From DATAVB01 sp040414495 (GTDB taxonomy: Bacteria; Actinomycetota; Actinomycetes; Mycobacteriales; QHCD01), in contig JBEDUI010000044.1 of assembly GCA_040414495.1 (NCBI GenBank), forward strand, positions 1-53,050: 53,050 nt of DNA, given 5' to 3'. The notes under the pieces were generated by a model that was not told the origin of the DNA, searched no databases, and worked only from the letters and a program-made list of their open reading frames with translations. Positions 41,644-50,555 of this stretch are shown here, one piece after another. Numbering within the stretch: the first letter of the stretch is position 1; each line of letters begins with the position of its first letter. The translations under genes and the position numbers were made by a program.

Positions 41644-42248
41644 GCCAGCGGCTCGTTCTCGCGACCCGCAATGCGGCCAAGTTGGCCGAGTTGCGTCGCA
41701 TCGTCGCCGCCACCTCCGAGAGTGTCGAGCTGATCGGGTTGGCCGATGTGCCGGGGTACGACGAGGTCCCGGAGACCGGGGCGACCTTCGCCGATAACGC
41801 GCTGTTGAAGGCCCGCGAGGCCGTCGCGCACACCGGACTGCCGGCCGTCGCCGATGACAGCGGGCTGACCGTCGAGGCGTTGAACGGTATGCCCGGCGTG
41901 CTGTCCGCGCGCTGGGCCGGCGGGCACGGCGATGATGCCGCGAATCTGCGGTTGGTGTTGGACCAGGTACGGGATGTGCCGGACGAACGGCGCGGGGCGG
42001 CGTTCGTCTGCGCCGCCGCTCTGGTCCTGCCCGACGGTGTCGAACGCATCGTGCACGGCGAGGTCGAGGGCACGCTGCTGCGGACGCCGCGCGGCACCGG
42101 CGGGTTCGGGTACGACCCGATTTTCCTTCCGTACGGCGAATCCCGGACAACCGCCGAGATGACTCCGGAGGAGAAGGACGCCATCAGCCACCGCGGCAAG
42201 GCGTTCCGCGAGCTGGCCAAGCACATCGCCGAGTTGCTGGGCCGCTGA
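41640..42248 (+). CDS. rdgB: RdgB/HAM1 non-canonical purine NTP pyrophosphatase
   Basis: A 202-residue enzyme that removes dITP, XTP and similar nucleotides from the pool. Family motifs are LATRNAAKLAEL at the N-terminus, ETGATFADNALLKA, VADDSGLTVEALNGMPGV, GFGYDPIF and SHRGKAF. The GTG start overlaps the rph stop (GTGA), giving translational coupling. Confidence 0.96.
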   Translation: MSQRLVLATRNAAKLAELRRIVAATSESVELIGLADVPGYDEVPETGATFADNALLKAREAVAHTGLPAVADDSGLTVEALNGMPGVLSARWAGGHGDDAANLRLVLDQVRDVPDERRGAAFVCAAALVLPDGVERIVHGEVEGTLLRTPRGTGGFGYDPIFLPYGESRTTAEMTPEEKDAISHRGKAFRELAKHIAELLGR

Positions 42249-43005
42249 ACCCCGCTCGCTGTTTGGTTGTCGGTGCTGGATTCCTGATCGCTGTTTCACC
42301 GCGGTCGTCGTGTGCTGCGCCGCCCGCTGGGCCACATGGCGCAGTTTCGACGGTAGCGATGTCCGGCTTTGATAACGACCTTGTGAAAATCCTGCTCTGC
42401 ACTTGAACCTTTTCCGAGCTTGGTCGAAGAATTCTTTTCACCAACGTCGGTCCCTGCCTGCCGGGTATTTCCGGCTCGAGCGAGCGAACTCGCCGCCTGG
42501 GTCGCCTCAGCCCGGCCCGCGCCGTAGGAGTCCGGCGACCGGAAAGGGGGCGATGCCTGGCGTCGGACACGGTCGCGTTGCGGAATTTCCGAATTCGCCA
42601 ACTGCCCAATTGGCCGGCCTGGTTCTTACCCAGCTGCGTATGAAACGACGTTCCGTCCCAATTCCATCGCGGCACGACATTCGGAATTGACCGGATCGAT
42701 CTGGTCTACATCGCCGGGGCGCAACGTACCCACCGACGCGACGGCGCAGCCGGTGGCTGGCATCCGGTCGGCATGGCCGGTGTAAGGAAAAAAGCTTTCA
42801 GTGAACGCCAATGTTGAATTTCTTATCGCTTTTGCTGCCGTATTTCATGTCGGAGCGGTATTGTGCGTCGGCAGCCCGGGACCGCCCGGAAAAGTAGACA
42901 TGCCAACAAGAGCTAATCAAGGGACGTGCGCCCGCCCGTAATGGGGCCGCCCCTGTCTATTTCCATGCGATGCGCTGCTGCGCCTGACTGGAAGGTAGGC
43001 ACGAA
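42249..43005 (+). other. 757-bp leader region of the NgcEFG-type importer
   Basis: No convincing gene. The segment 42490-42590 is G-rich and can fold: TCCGG-CGA-CCGGA at 42532-42544 is followed by AAGGGGGCGATGCC, and GTCCGGCG can alternatively pair with CGTCGGAC downstream. At about 42699 a TGGTCTA matches one half of the DasR operator consensus, relevant because the operon is for N-acetylglucosamine, but the other half is absent. It may include a regulatory leader. Confidence 0.4.
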
Positions 43006-44448
43006 ATGCAAAGTATTACGGGATGGAGCCGGCGCGAATTTCTCGCCCGTGCGGCTGCCGCCGGCGTTGTCGCAGTGCCGACCGGCGCTGCCCTCGCCGG
43101 CTGTGCCACCTCAGGTGGCGCTGGCAGCAAAAAGGTCGCCAGCGGAACGAAAAGCACAGCTAATCCACTGGGCGTCAATGAAAGCGCTTCCCTGGACGCG
43201 TACATTTTCAACGGTGGTTACGGCCATGCCTACGCCGACGCGGATCTAAAACTGTACGAAAAGGCGTATCCCAAGGCGACAAAAGACAGCAAGGTTGAGA
43301 CCGGTCAGCAGTTAGGCAAGGCATTGCAGCCGCGATTCGTCGGTAAGAACCCGCCGGACATTATCGATAACTCCGGCGACGGAAATCTCGACGTCGCCAA
43401 TCTCATCCACAACAACCAGATCGCCGACCTGAGCCCGCTGTTCGACGCGCCATCGATCGACGACCCGAAGACCAAGGTCAAGGACACACTGCTGCCCCGT
43501 ACGGTTGACCTCGGCAGCTTCAGCGGAAAGCCGTACATTCTCAATTACATCTACAACGTGCAGGGGATCTGGCACAGCGACTCGCTGTTCAAGAAGAACG
43601 GCTGGGAAGAGCCCAAGACGTGGGCCGACATGATGACGTTGTCCGCCGAGATCAAAAAGAGCTCCGGCAAGACCGGCCTTTACCCGTGGGCGTTCCAGGG
43701 CAAGTTCCCGGCGTACATTCTCGCTCCGATACTGAGCTCGGCGGCCAAACTCGGCGGGGTCGACGTGCTCAAGAACATCGACAACCTGGAATCGGACGCA
43801 TGGACCAGCGACGCGGTCGTCACCGCCGGGGACGCCTATTCGCAGCTGGTGTCGAAGGGATATGTGCTGCCCGGAACGCAGGGCCTGACCCACACCCAGT
43901 CGCAGACCTACTGGGCCAGGGGCAAGGCCGCGTTCATCCCTTGTGGATCGTGGCTGCGTAACGAGATTTTCGCGGTGACGCCGAAGGGCTTCGACATGGT
44001 GGTGGCGCCAACTCCGTCACTGTCCAAATCGGACAAGCTGCCGTACACCGCCGTGCAGGCACTGGCCGGTGAGGGTTTCATCGTGCCGGCCGACGCCAAG
44101 AACCCGACCGGCGGCATGGAGTTCATGCGGATCATGTTGGGCAAGGCGGCCTCCACCCAGTTCTCCAAACTGACCAACTCGCTGACCGTGCTCAAGGGCT
44201 ACGCCAATTCCAGTGAGCTGACCGACAGCTCGTTGACGTCGGCGAACGCGGTGAACGTAGCGGCCGGAGCCAACACGCTGTACTGGAATTTCGGACTCTG
44301 GTACGCCGAGGCGGAAAAAGCGGTGGAGAACGCTACCGGGCAGTTGATGAACGGAAAGATGTCGGCCAAGGCGTGGGCCGCGGCGTGTCAGAAGGCGGCC
44401 GACCAAGCCAAAAGCGATTCCAGCCTGGCCCACCCGCACCGCGCCTAA
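43006..44448 (+). CDS. ngcE: N-acetylglucosamine/chitobiose-binding lipoprotein NgcE-like
   Basis: A 480-residue solute-binding protein. A Tat-type signal (WSRREFLARAAAAGVVAVP) ends in a lipobox with Cys33 (LAGCATSGG). The mature sequence follows NgcE closely in type: PLGVNESASLDAYIFNGGYG, then ALQPRFVGKNPPDIIDNSGD and FSGKPYILNYIYNVQGIW. NgcE with NgcF and NgcG imports N-acetylglucosamine and chitobiose, with MsiK as the shared ATPase. GGAAGG is about 9 nt before the ATG. It is the first gene of a three-gene operon. Confidence 0.88.
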   Translation: MQSITGWSRREFLARAAAAGVVAVPTGAALAGCATSGGAGSKKVASGTKSTANPLGVNESASLDAYIFNGGYGHAYADADLKLYEKAYPKATKDSKVETGQQLGKALQPRFVGKNPPDIIDNSGDGNLDVANLIHNNQIADLSPLFDAPSIDDPKTKVKDTLLPRTVDLGSFSGKPYILNYIYNVQGIWHSDSLFKKNGWEEPKTWADMMTLSAEIKKSSGKTGLYPWAFQGKFPAYILAPILSSAAKLGGVDVLKNIDNLESDAWTSDAVVTAGDAYSQLVSKGYVLPGTQGLTHTQSQTYWARGKAAFIPCGSWLRNEIFAVTPKGFDMVVAPTPSLSKSDKLPYTAVQALAGEGFIVPADAKNPTGGMEFMRIMLGKAASTQFSKLTNSLTVLKGYANSSELTDSSLTSANAVNVAAGANTLYWNFGLWYAEAEKAVENATGQLMNGKMSAKAWAAACQKAADQAKSDSSLAHPHRA

Positions 44449-44464
44449 AACCGAGGCAGCGGCC

Positions 44465-45376
44465 ATGCGCTACGGAAGATACCGGTTCATCGCCTGCATG
44501 CTGGTGGTGCCGCTGGCACTGTACGCGGTATTCGTGCTGTCGCCGTACGTCCAGTCGATCTACATTTCCTTTACCCAGTGGTCGGGGTTCACCTCGAACA
44601 AACAGTGGGTTGGCCTGGCCAATTACCGCACGCTCATTCACGACGACACGTTCTGGACCTCGGTCGAACACAACCTCATCGCGCTGATCGTATTGCCGGT
44701 CGTGACGGTCGCGTTGGGTCTGTTCTTCGCCACGATGTTGAACGTCGGTGGGCGGAAGGGAAAGGCCGCGGTGCAAGGCGTCCGCGGCTCCTCCTTCTAC
44801 AGAGTGGTGTATTTCTTCCCGTACGTTTTGTCGATCGTGGTGGTCGGCGTGCTGTGGTCGTTCATCTACGACTCGACCAGTCACGGCCTGCTGAACGGTT
44901 TTCTCGGCTGGTTCGGGGGCCGGGTCGATTGGCTGGGCGACACGTCGACCGCGTTCTGGTCGATTCTGGTCGTGATGATCTGGATGTCGGTCGGTTTCTA
45001 CGTCGTGCTGTTCAGCGCGGCGATGGGGTCGATTCCGGCCGAGTTGTTTGAGGCGGCGTTGTTGGACGGCTCGGACCGGTGGAGCACATTCTGGCGGATA
45101 ACGTTGCCGTTGATGTGGGACAGCGTGCAGGTCGGCGTGATCTATATCGGCATCCAGGCCCTGGACCTGTTCGCTCTGGTCAGCACGATGTCGGCCAACG
45201 GCGACGGCGGACCGGACAACTCGACCCAGGTCATGGCCAACTACCTGTACATCAATGCTTTTAGCTACAACAAATTCGGTTACGCCACCGCAATGGGTGT
45301 CGCGCTGCTCATCCTCACCCTGCTGATGGCGGCCCTGACCCTGCGGTTCACCCGGCGCGAACGCCTCGAGTTCTAG
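44465..45376 (+). CDS. ngcF: Sugar ABC importer permease NgcF-like
   Basis: A 303-residue six-helix permease. The first helix is FIACMLVVPLALYAVFVLSP and the EAA loop is ELFEAALLDGSDRWSTFWRI followed by TLPLM. It partners the next gene in the membrane channel. GAGG lies about 8 nt before the ATG and the gene starts 16 bp after ngcE. No ATPase gene follows. Confidence 0.87.
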   Translation: MRYGRYRFIACMLVVPLALYAVFVLSPYVQSIYISFTQWSGFTSNKQWVGLANYRTLIHDDTFWTSVEHNLIALIVLPVVTVALGLFFATMLNVGGRKGKAAVQGVRGSSFYRVVYFFPYVLSIVVVGVLWSFIYDSTSHGLLNGFLGWFGGRVDWLGDTSTAFWSILVVMIWMSVGFYVVLFSAAMGSIPAELFEAALLDGSDRWSTFWRITLPLMWDSVQVGVIYIGIQALDLFALVSTMSANGDGGPDNSTQVMANYLYINAFSYNKFGYATAMGVALLILTLLMAALTLRFTRRERLEF

Positions 45377-45388
45377 GGATTTGAGCCC

Positions 45389-46291
45389 ATGAGCGTCAAT
45401 GCCCAAGTGCCAGCGACCGGCGACCTAGCGGACACGCCGGCCGCAAAGCAGACCCGGCGGCGGGGCGAATTCGGTGTGCTGAACGTGTTCTCGCACGGCT
45501 TTCTCATCGTGTGGGCGGTGCTGGTCGTCTTCCCGCTGTTGTGGGCGATCGTCACGTCGTTCAAATCCGACGCTGAGATCTTCACCAGCCCGTGGAAGCT
45601 GCCCGGTAGGCTGCATTTCAACAACTTCGCCCGAGCCTGGAACGGCGCCGACATCGGGCAGTACTTCATCAACACCGTGATCGTGGTGGCCGGCGGGGTG
45701 GTCCTCACGTTGGCACTGTCCTCAATGGTCGCCTACGTCATCGCCCGCTATTCGTTCCCCGGCAGCAGGATCATCTATTACCTGTTCATCGCCGGCATGG
45801 CATTCCCGGTATTCCTGGCGATCGTGCCGCTGTTCTTCGTCGCGCAGAATTTCGGCATGACCAACTCACGCACCGGGTTGATCGTCATCTACGCGGCGTA
45901 CAGCCTGCCGTTCTCCGTGTTCTTCCTCACTGCGTTCTTCCGTACGCTGCCGACCTCGTTGGCCGAGGCCGCGTTCATCGACGGCTGCGGGCACTGGGGA
46001 ACGTTTCTGCGGGTGATGCTGCCGCTGGCCAAACCAGGTCTGGTCAGCATCGGGATCTTCAACGTGCTCGGCCAGTGGAATCAGTACATCCTGCCGGTCG
46101 TGTTGGAGAATGACCCGCATAAGTACCTGCTGACCCAGGGCTTGGCCAAACTTACGGTCAGCCAGGGCTATCGCAGCGACTGGAGCGCGCTGTTTGCCGG
46201 GCTCACGATTTCCATGCTGCCGATCCTCGTGGTCTATGCCGTGTTCCAACGCCAGGTTCAGGCTGGCATGACCGCGGGCGCGTTGAAATAG
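45389..46291 (+). CDS. ngcG: Sugar ABC importer permease NgcG-like
   Basis: A 300-residue permease with a 30-residue polar N-terminus, six helices, and the EAA loop SLAEAAFIDGCGHWGTFLRV followed by MLPLAKP. It starts 12 bp after ngcF and completes the binding-protein-plus-two-permeases set. A second importer operon follows about 100 bp downstream. Confidence 0.87.
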   Translation: MSVNAQVPATGDLADTPAAKQTRRRGEFGVLNVFSHGFLIVWAVLVVFPLLWAIVTSFKSDAEIFTSPWKLPGRLHFNNFARAWNGADIGQYFINTVIVVAGGVVLTLALSSMVAYVIARYSFPGSRIIYYLFIAGMAFPVFLAIVPLFFVAQNFGMTNSRTGLIVIYAAYSLPFSVFFLTAFFRTLPTSLAEAAFIDGCGHWGTFLRVMLPLAKPGLVSIGIFNVLGQWNQYILPVVLENDPHKYLLTQGLAKLTVSQGYRSDWSALFAGLTISMLPILVVYAVFQRQVQAGMTAGALK

Positions 46292-46394
46292 CGACACGCC
46301 ACAGAGGACGGAGGGCCGGGACTGGCCCTTTCGATGTCAGGTAAACCGCGCTAGCGTGACGCCGAGCTTGCCGGTGACGAGCGGAGGTCTGCCT

Positions 46395-47660
46395 GTGAAA
46401 CGGCGCGAGTTCCTGGCTGCTCTCGGCGCGGGGGGAGCCGGTCTGCTGGCGGCCGGATGTGGCAAGGGCCTGCAGTCACCGCCGGGAGAAGTCAGCTTCT
46501 ATAGCGACAATCCCACCTGGAAATCGGGATTCGAGGACGCCAGCCGGCAATTGCGGAAGGCGTCGGGCACCGGGCTGGACATCCTCTCGGTGCCGACGGT
46601 CACCTCGTACGAGCAGGTGATCAAGGCGCAGCTGCAGACTGCGAAAGCGCCGGACCTGCTCAAGTGGTGGAATGGTTACCGCCTGCAGGATTTGGCCAGA
46701 ATCGGCCAGCTGGCCGACCTCACCGATATCTGGCAGACGGCGGCGGGTAAGGGCTGGATTGATCCGGCGATCCGTGCGGACTGCAGCTATGACAATAAGG
46801 TGTACGGGCTGCCGCTGCACGAGTCGTACTACGTGGTCTTCTACAACAAGAACATCTTTGCCAAGCACGATCTCGCCCCGCCAACGACGTGGGCCGAATT
46901 CATGGCCGCGGCGGCGAAAGTCAAGAAAGCTGGCATCACCCCGTTCGTCTCGACCCAGAGCTATCCGTGGTCGTTCATCTGGTTCGAGGAGATGGTCAGC
47001 AAACTCGACGTTTCCTTCTACCAAAAGCTGACCGCCGGCAAGGCGTCGTACACCGACCCCAAGGCCGAGCACGCGATGTCGTTGTGGCAGGAGATGATCG
47101 GCAAAGGGTATTTCACCAGCCCGGACACCGACCTGACCACGGTGCCGGCGATGATGCACTCCGGCGCGGTGGCGATGTATCCGTGCGGCACCTGGAACAA
47201 CGCCACCATCCAGCAGGCCGGCCTGAAATCCGGCAAGGATTTCGACGCGTTCATCATGCCGACCATTGAGCCGAATGCGACCAAATCGGTGATCGTGGAG
47301 GCGGCCCAGTTCGCCATGCCGGCCCGGGCGCCGCACAAAAAGGAGGCCCACGACCTGCTGTCGCACTGGCTGGATCCGGCGGTGCAGAAGGTCTGGTCGG
47401 CGTTCCTGATGGACAGCGCGCCCAATCCGACCGTGATATCGCCCGATCCGGTGATCCGGAACGTGCAGGCTCTGGTGAAACAAACCAATCCGACCCGGGT
47501 CAACCGGTATTGGGAGGCCAGCCCGCCAGCGCTGGTCGAGTCCAATGTGCAGGATCTGGGTGACTTCATGATCCACCCGGAGAAGGCGAAAAGCGTGTTG
47601 TCCCGGATGCAGAGCCGGGCCGAGGCCGAATGGTCCTACTGGAAACAGGAGGTGTCCTGA
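46395..47660 (+). CDS. Sugar-binding lipoprotein of a second importer
   Basis: A 421-residue solute-binding protein. The signal peptide MKRREFLAALGAGGAGLLAA ends at lipobox Cys22 (AAGCGKG), with a twin-basic start. Family 1 features include KAPDLLKWWNGYRLQDLA and the hinge segment YGLPLHESYYVVFYNKNIF. The GTG at 46395 is chosen because GGAGG lies 7 nt upstream; the GTG at 46356 has none. It begins a binding protein/permease/permease operon. The ligand is unknown; the protein is distinct from NgcE. Confidence 0.88.
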   Translation: MKRREFLAALGAGGAGLLAAGCGKGLQSPPGEVSFYSDNPTWKSGFEDASRQLRKASGTGLDILSVPTVTSYEQVIKAQLQTAKAPDLLKWWNGYRLQDLARIGQLADLTDIWQTAAGKGWIDPAIRADCSYDNKVYGLPLHESYYVVFYNKNIFAKHDLAPPTTWAEFMAAAAKVKKAGITPFVSTQSYPWSFIWFEEMVSKLDVSFYQKLTAGKASYTDPKAEHAMSLWQEMIGKGYFTSPDTDLTTVPAMMHSGAVAMYPCGTWNNATIQQAGLKSGKDFDAFIMPTIEPNATKSVIVEAAQFAMPARAPHKKEAHDLLSHWLDPAVQKVWSAFLMDSAPNPTVISPDPVIRNVQALVKQTNPTRVNRYWEASPPALVESNVQDLGDFMIHPEKAKSVLSRMQSRAEAEWSYWKQEVS

Positions 47661-47679
47661 TGCGACAGTGGGAACGCCG

Positions 47680-48603
47680 ATGAGCGCGACGCTGGAACGC
47701 TTCTCGACCCGGACACCGTCGACGTCACGGCGAAAGCCCCGCCGGCCGTTGCGGGACCGCCTGGCCTCCATCGCTTTTCTGCTGCCGGCGGTCGTGTTGG
47801 TGACGTTGCTGCTCACCGCGCCATTCGCCGATACGGTCTACCGCAGCTTTTTCGACGACCGGTTCGTGCACCAGTCGTTCTCCGGATTCGCCAACTACCA
47901 CCGGATGTTCAGCGACAGCGCGGTGCTCAAATCGCTGCTCAACACGCTGTTCTGGTTGATCGGCACGGTCGTGCTGCCGATCGGCCTGGGATTGTCGATC
48001 GCGGTCATGACCAACGCGGTGAAATGGGGCCGCATCGCCCGGCTGGCGATCGTGTTGCCGTACGCGATCTCGGGCGCGGCCGTCGCGGTGGTCTGGAACT
48101 TCATGCTGCAAAGCGACGGCGCGATCAATTCGGCGCTGAAATCACTCGGGCTCTCCTCGTTGCAGCACGATTGGCTACTCAACTGGCCGCTGAACACGGT
48201 CGTGATGATCATCGCGAATGCCTGGCAGGCAACGGGTGTCGCGGTCATTCTCTTTCTCGTCGGTCTGCAGGCGATTCCGCCGGACACGATCGAGGCCAGC
48301 GCATTGGACGGCGCGTACGGCTGGACCCGGTTCCGGCACGTGGTTTTCCCGCAGTTGCGTCCGGTGACGGTGGTGATCGTCGGAATCAGCCTGGTGAACG
48401 GGTTGAAGGCGTTCGACCTGATCTGGGTTCTGTCGCAGGGCGGCCCGGCGCGTTCGACCGAAACGCTGGCCCTGACGATGTATTGGGAGACGTTCGTGCT
48501 GCAGCGGCCGGGCTCGGGCGCCGCGGTCGCGGTCGTGTTGACCATTGTCGTGGTCGCGGTGTCCTGGTTCTATCTGCGCCGCCAGCTGCGGGCGTCGTAC
48601 TAA
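47680..48603 (+). CDS. Sugar ABC importer permease (MalF type)
   Basis: A 307-residue six-helix permease with an Arg-rich cytoplasmic tail and an EAA loop DTIEASALDGAYGWTRFRHV followed by VFPQL. The ATG at 47680 is preferred because GGGA lies 6 nt upstream; a GTG at 47668 is also in frame. Its stop codon opens a 16-bp tandem repeat that fills the space to the next gene. Confidence 0.87.
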   Translation: MSATLERFSTRTPSTSRRKPRRPLRDRLASIAFLLPAVVLVTLLLTAPFADTVYRSFFDDRFVHQSFSGFANYHRMFSDSAVLKSLLNTLFWLIGTVVLPIGLGLSIAVMTNAVKWGRIARLAIVLPYAISGAAVAVVWNFMLQSDGAINSALKSLGLSSLQHDWLLNWPLNTVVMIIANAWQATGVAVILFLVGLQAIPPDTIEASALDGAYGWTRFRHVVFPQLRPVTVVIVGISLVNGLKAFDLIWVLSQGGPARSTETLALTMYWETFVLQRPGSGAAVAVVLTIVVVAVSWFYLRRQLRASY

Positions 48604-48663
48604 AGGACCGCCGTACTCAAGGACCGCCGTACTCAAGGATCGTCGTACTAAAGGAGGCGCACG
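48603..48663 (+). repeat. Tandem 16-bp repeat made of Shine-Dalgarno-like units
   Basis: Units AAGGACCGCCGTACTC (48603-48618, 48619-48634) and AAGGATCGTCGTACTA (48635-48650), then a partial unit AAGGAGGCGCACG ending at the start codon at 48664. Each unit begins AAGGA, and only the last carries a full AAGGAGG. Confidence 0.85.
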
Positions 48664-49476
48664 ATGCTCGGGCGAACAATACGCAATATCGCGGTCATTG
48701 TGCTGTCCCTACTGTGGCTGGTGCCGACGTATCTGCTGATCGTCAACGGTGTCTCCTCGGTCAAGGGATTCACCGGCACAGCGCATTGGCTGCCGACCAG
48801 CTTCGGATTCTTCGACAATGTCAGCACAGCGTGGAGTGTCGGCTCGTTCGGGCCGGCCATGCTCAACAGCCTGATTTACGCGGTGGTGAGTGGTGGTCTG
48901 GCGGTCCTGGTGGCGTCGCTGGCCGGATTTGCCGTGGTGGCCATGCCGAGTCGGCGGCCGGCGTTCTGGTTCTGGGTGATTTACGCCGGCACGCTGTTCC
49001 CGTTGCAGATGTTTCTGCGGCCGCTGTTCAGTTCGTACGCCAAGCTGAACCTGTACGACACGCGGCTGGGCCTGTTCATCATCTATACGGCGATGTGCAT
49101 TCCGTTCGCCTTTTTCGTGATGCGTAACTACCTGGCCGCGGTACCGCGGGAAATGGTTGAGGCGGCGCGGATTGACGGCGCTCCGTGGTGGCGGGTATTC
49201 GCCAGCGTGCATTTCCCGCTCGGCCGGCCGGCGATGGCGGCCGCGTTCATTTTCCAGTTCGTCTGGGTGTGGAACGACCTGCTGTTCGGCATCACGTTGA
49301 GCTTCAGCCCGGGCGTGCGGCCGTTGATGGCGGCGTTGGCCGGATTGCAGGGCAACTATTCGACCGTCGGCCCGCCGGTCGTGCTGGCCGGGGCGTTGAT
49401 CGTGTCGCTGCCCACGGTGATCCTGTTTTTCGCGTTCCAGCGGCTGTTCGTGTCAAGCCTGCGGACGAACATATGA
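48664..49476 (+). CDS. Sugar ABC importer permease (MalG type)
   Basis: A 270-residue six-helix permease with EAA loop EMVEAARIDGAPWWRVFASV followed by HFPLG. AAAGGAGG lies 6 nt before the ATG at 48664. It completes the second ATPase-less importer in this region. Its last 24 bp overlap the convergent TetR gene. Confidence 0.88.
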   Translation: MLGRTIRNIAVIVLSLLWLVPTYLLIVNGVSSVKGFTGTAHWLPTSFGFFDNVSTAWSVGSFGPAMLNSLIYAVVSGGLAVLVASLAGFAVVAMPSRRPAFWFWVIYAGTLFPLQMFLRPLFSSYAKLNLYDTRLGLFIIYTAMCIPFAFFVMRNYLAAVPREMVEAARIDGAPWWRVFASVHFPLGRPAMAAAFIFQFVWVWNDLLFGITLSFSPGVRPLMAALAGLQGNYSTVGPPVVLAGALIVSLPTVILFFAFQRLFVSSLRTNI

Positions 49477-50079
49477 GTTCAACGCGGCTTCGTAGCTGGA
49501 AATAAAGGTCTCCATCGCCGCGTCAACGGCGGCCCTGTCGCCGGTGGCCAGCAGATCCAGCAGCAGGCCCCGGGTCACGGCGACACCGAGGCGGGCGAAC
49601 CCGCGGGCCACGTCCTCGGGAAATCCGGCCCGGGTGCTCCACTCGGTCAGCGGAGCGACCCAGGCCTCGACCGTCTCAGTCAGCACTTCGCTGGTCCCGG
49701 GCCGCTGCTGCAGCGCCTGGCTGTACATCTCGAAGAACAGCCGTTCCAGCTGCCACAACGACGGGTCGGAGACGCGGCGCCAGAAGTCGCGGGCGAATTC
49801 GACCGGCGACTGATCGGGCGTCGGCATGAGCGAGGCCAACGCGGCCCGCTGCCGCGCCTCGACCGCCCGTACCACCTCGACCAGCAGCTCCTGCTTGGAC
49901 CCGAAGTGGTAGAGCAGCATCCGGTGGCTGGTGCCCAGCGCCGCGGCCAGCGTTCGCAGCCGTAGCTCGGCGAACCCGTGTTCGGCGACGTAATCGACCG
50001 TGGCGTCGAGCAATTCCTGCTTGCGATCCCGCTGCCGGTTCGTAGCGCTGCGCTCCTTTAATTCCTTGGTCCGGCTCAG
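49453..50079 (-). CDS. TetR-family regulator with unclear start codon
   Basis: About 208 residues. Helix-turn-helix LLDATVDYVAEHGFAELRLR, then TSHRMLLYHFGSKQELLVEV covers residues 25-75, followed by a helical ligand domain. No ATG or GTG lies in frame between the end of the cupin gene and helix 1. A CTG at 50079 overlaps the cupin stop (CTGA) and is the best-placed start; a TTG at about 50005 would clip helix 1, and a GTG at 50175 would overlap the cupin gene by 100 bp. It could control the cupin gene, or the convergent importer. Confidence 0.8.
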   Translation of the reverse strand: MSRTKELKERSATNRQRDRKQELLDATVDYVAEHGFAELRLRTLAAALGTSHRMLLYHFGSKQELLVEVVRAVEARQRAALASLMPTPDQSPVEFARDFWRRVSDPSLWQLERLFFEMYSQALQQRPGTSEVLTETVEAWVAPLTEWSTRAGFPEDVARGFARLGVAVTRGLLLDLLATGDRAAVDAAMETFISSYEAALNSYVRPQA

Positions 50080-50441
50080 GCGTCGTCCCGGTGCACGGTT
50101 TCGGGGGAGAAGGCCGGCAGACAGACCGAGATGTAGTCGGCGCCGGCCGGATCGGGCGAACTGTAGCGCACCCACTCACCGGGCACCGTGTGTACGGCCT
50201 GACCGGCCTTCACCTCGGTCGTGCCCGCCGAGCTCTCCACGACCAGGACGCCGGCGAGCACGATCGTGTACTCGTCGAAGTCGGGCCGCTGGCCCGGCTC
50301 GACCCAGCCGGCCGGGCTGGTCATGTGCGCGATGCTCACGGCGCCGGTGCCGGTGTTGACCCGGCCGACGAACTCCTCGATCACCTTGGGCATGTTGCCG
50401 GCTGCGGTCACCGTGCTGGGACCCGCGATCAATTCAGGCAT
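50076..50441 (-). CDS. Small single-domain cupin protein
   Basis: 121 residues forming one RmlC-like beta barrel. The motif region DFDEYTIVLAGVLVVES and the second-motif region AGQAVHTVPGEWVRY are visible. The typical His ligands of motif 1 are partly replaced (FDEYT), so metal binding is uncertain. It overlaps the TetR gene by about 4 nt and was probably co-transcribed with it. The role may be small-molecule binding or isomerisation; it cannot be specified. Confidence 0.78.
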   Translation of the reverse strand: MPELIAGPSTVTAAGNMPKVIEEFVGRVNTGTGAVSIAHMTSPAGWVEPGQRPDFDEYTIVLAGVLVVESSAGTTEVKAGQAVHTVPGEWVRYSSPDPAGADYISVCLPAFSPETVHRDDA

Positions 50442-50555
50442 GCGGTCACTATGGCAGAGACCGCGGGCCGGGCGAACGCGTCGGCGCGCGGGTAAACATT
50501 GAATTAACGTCAGGTGTATAGGATCTGCCGGTCAACGGTGGGACCGGGGGTGGCG

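Noticed and set aside
42500..42600. Possible c-di-AMP (ydaO) or other known riboswitch before the ngcE-like gene
   Set aside because: The conserved core strings of those classes are not present in the right order; kept only as an unnamed foldable leader.
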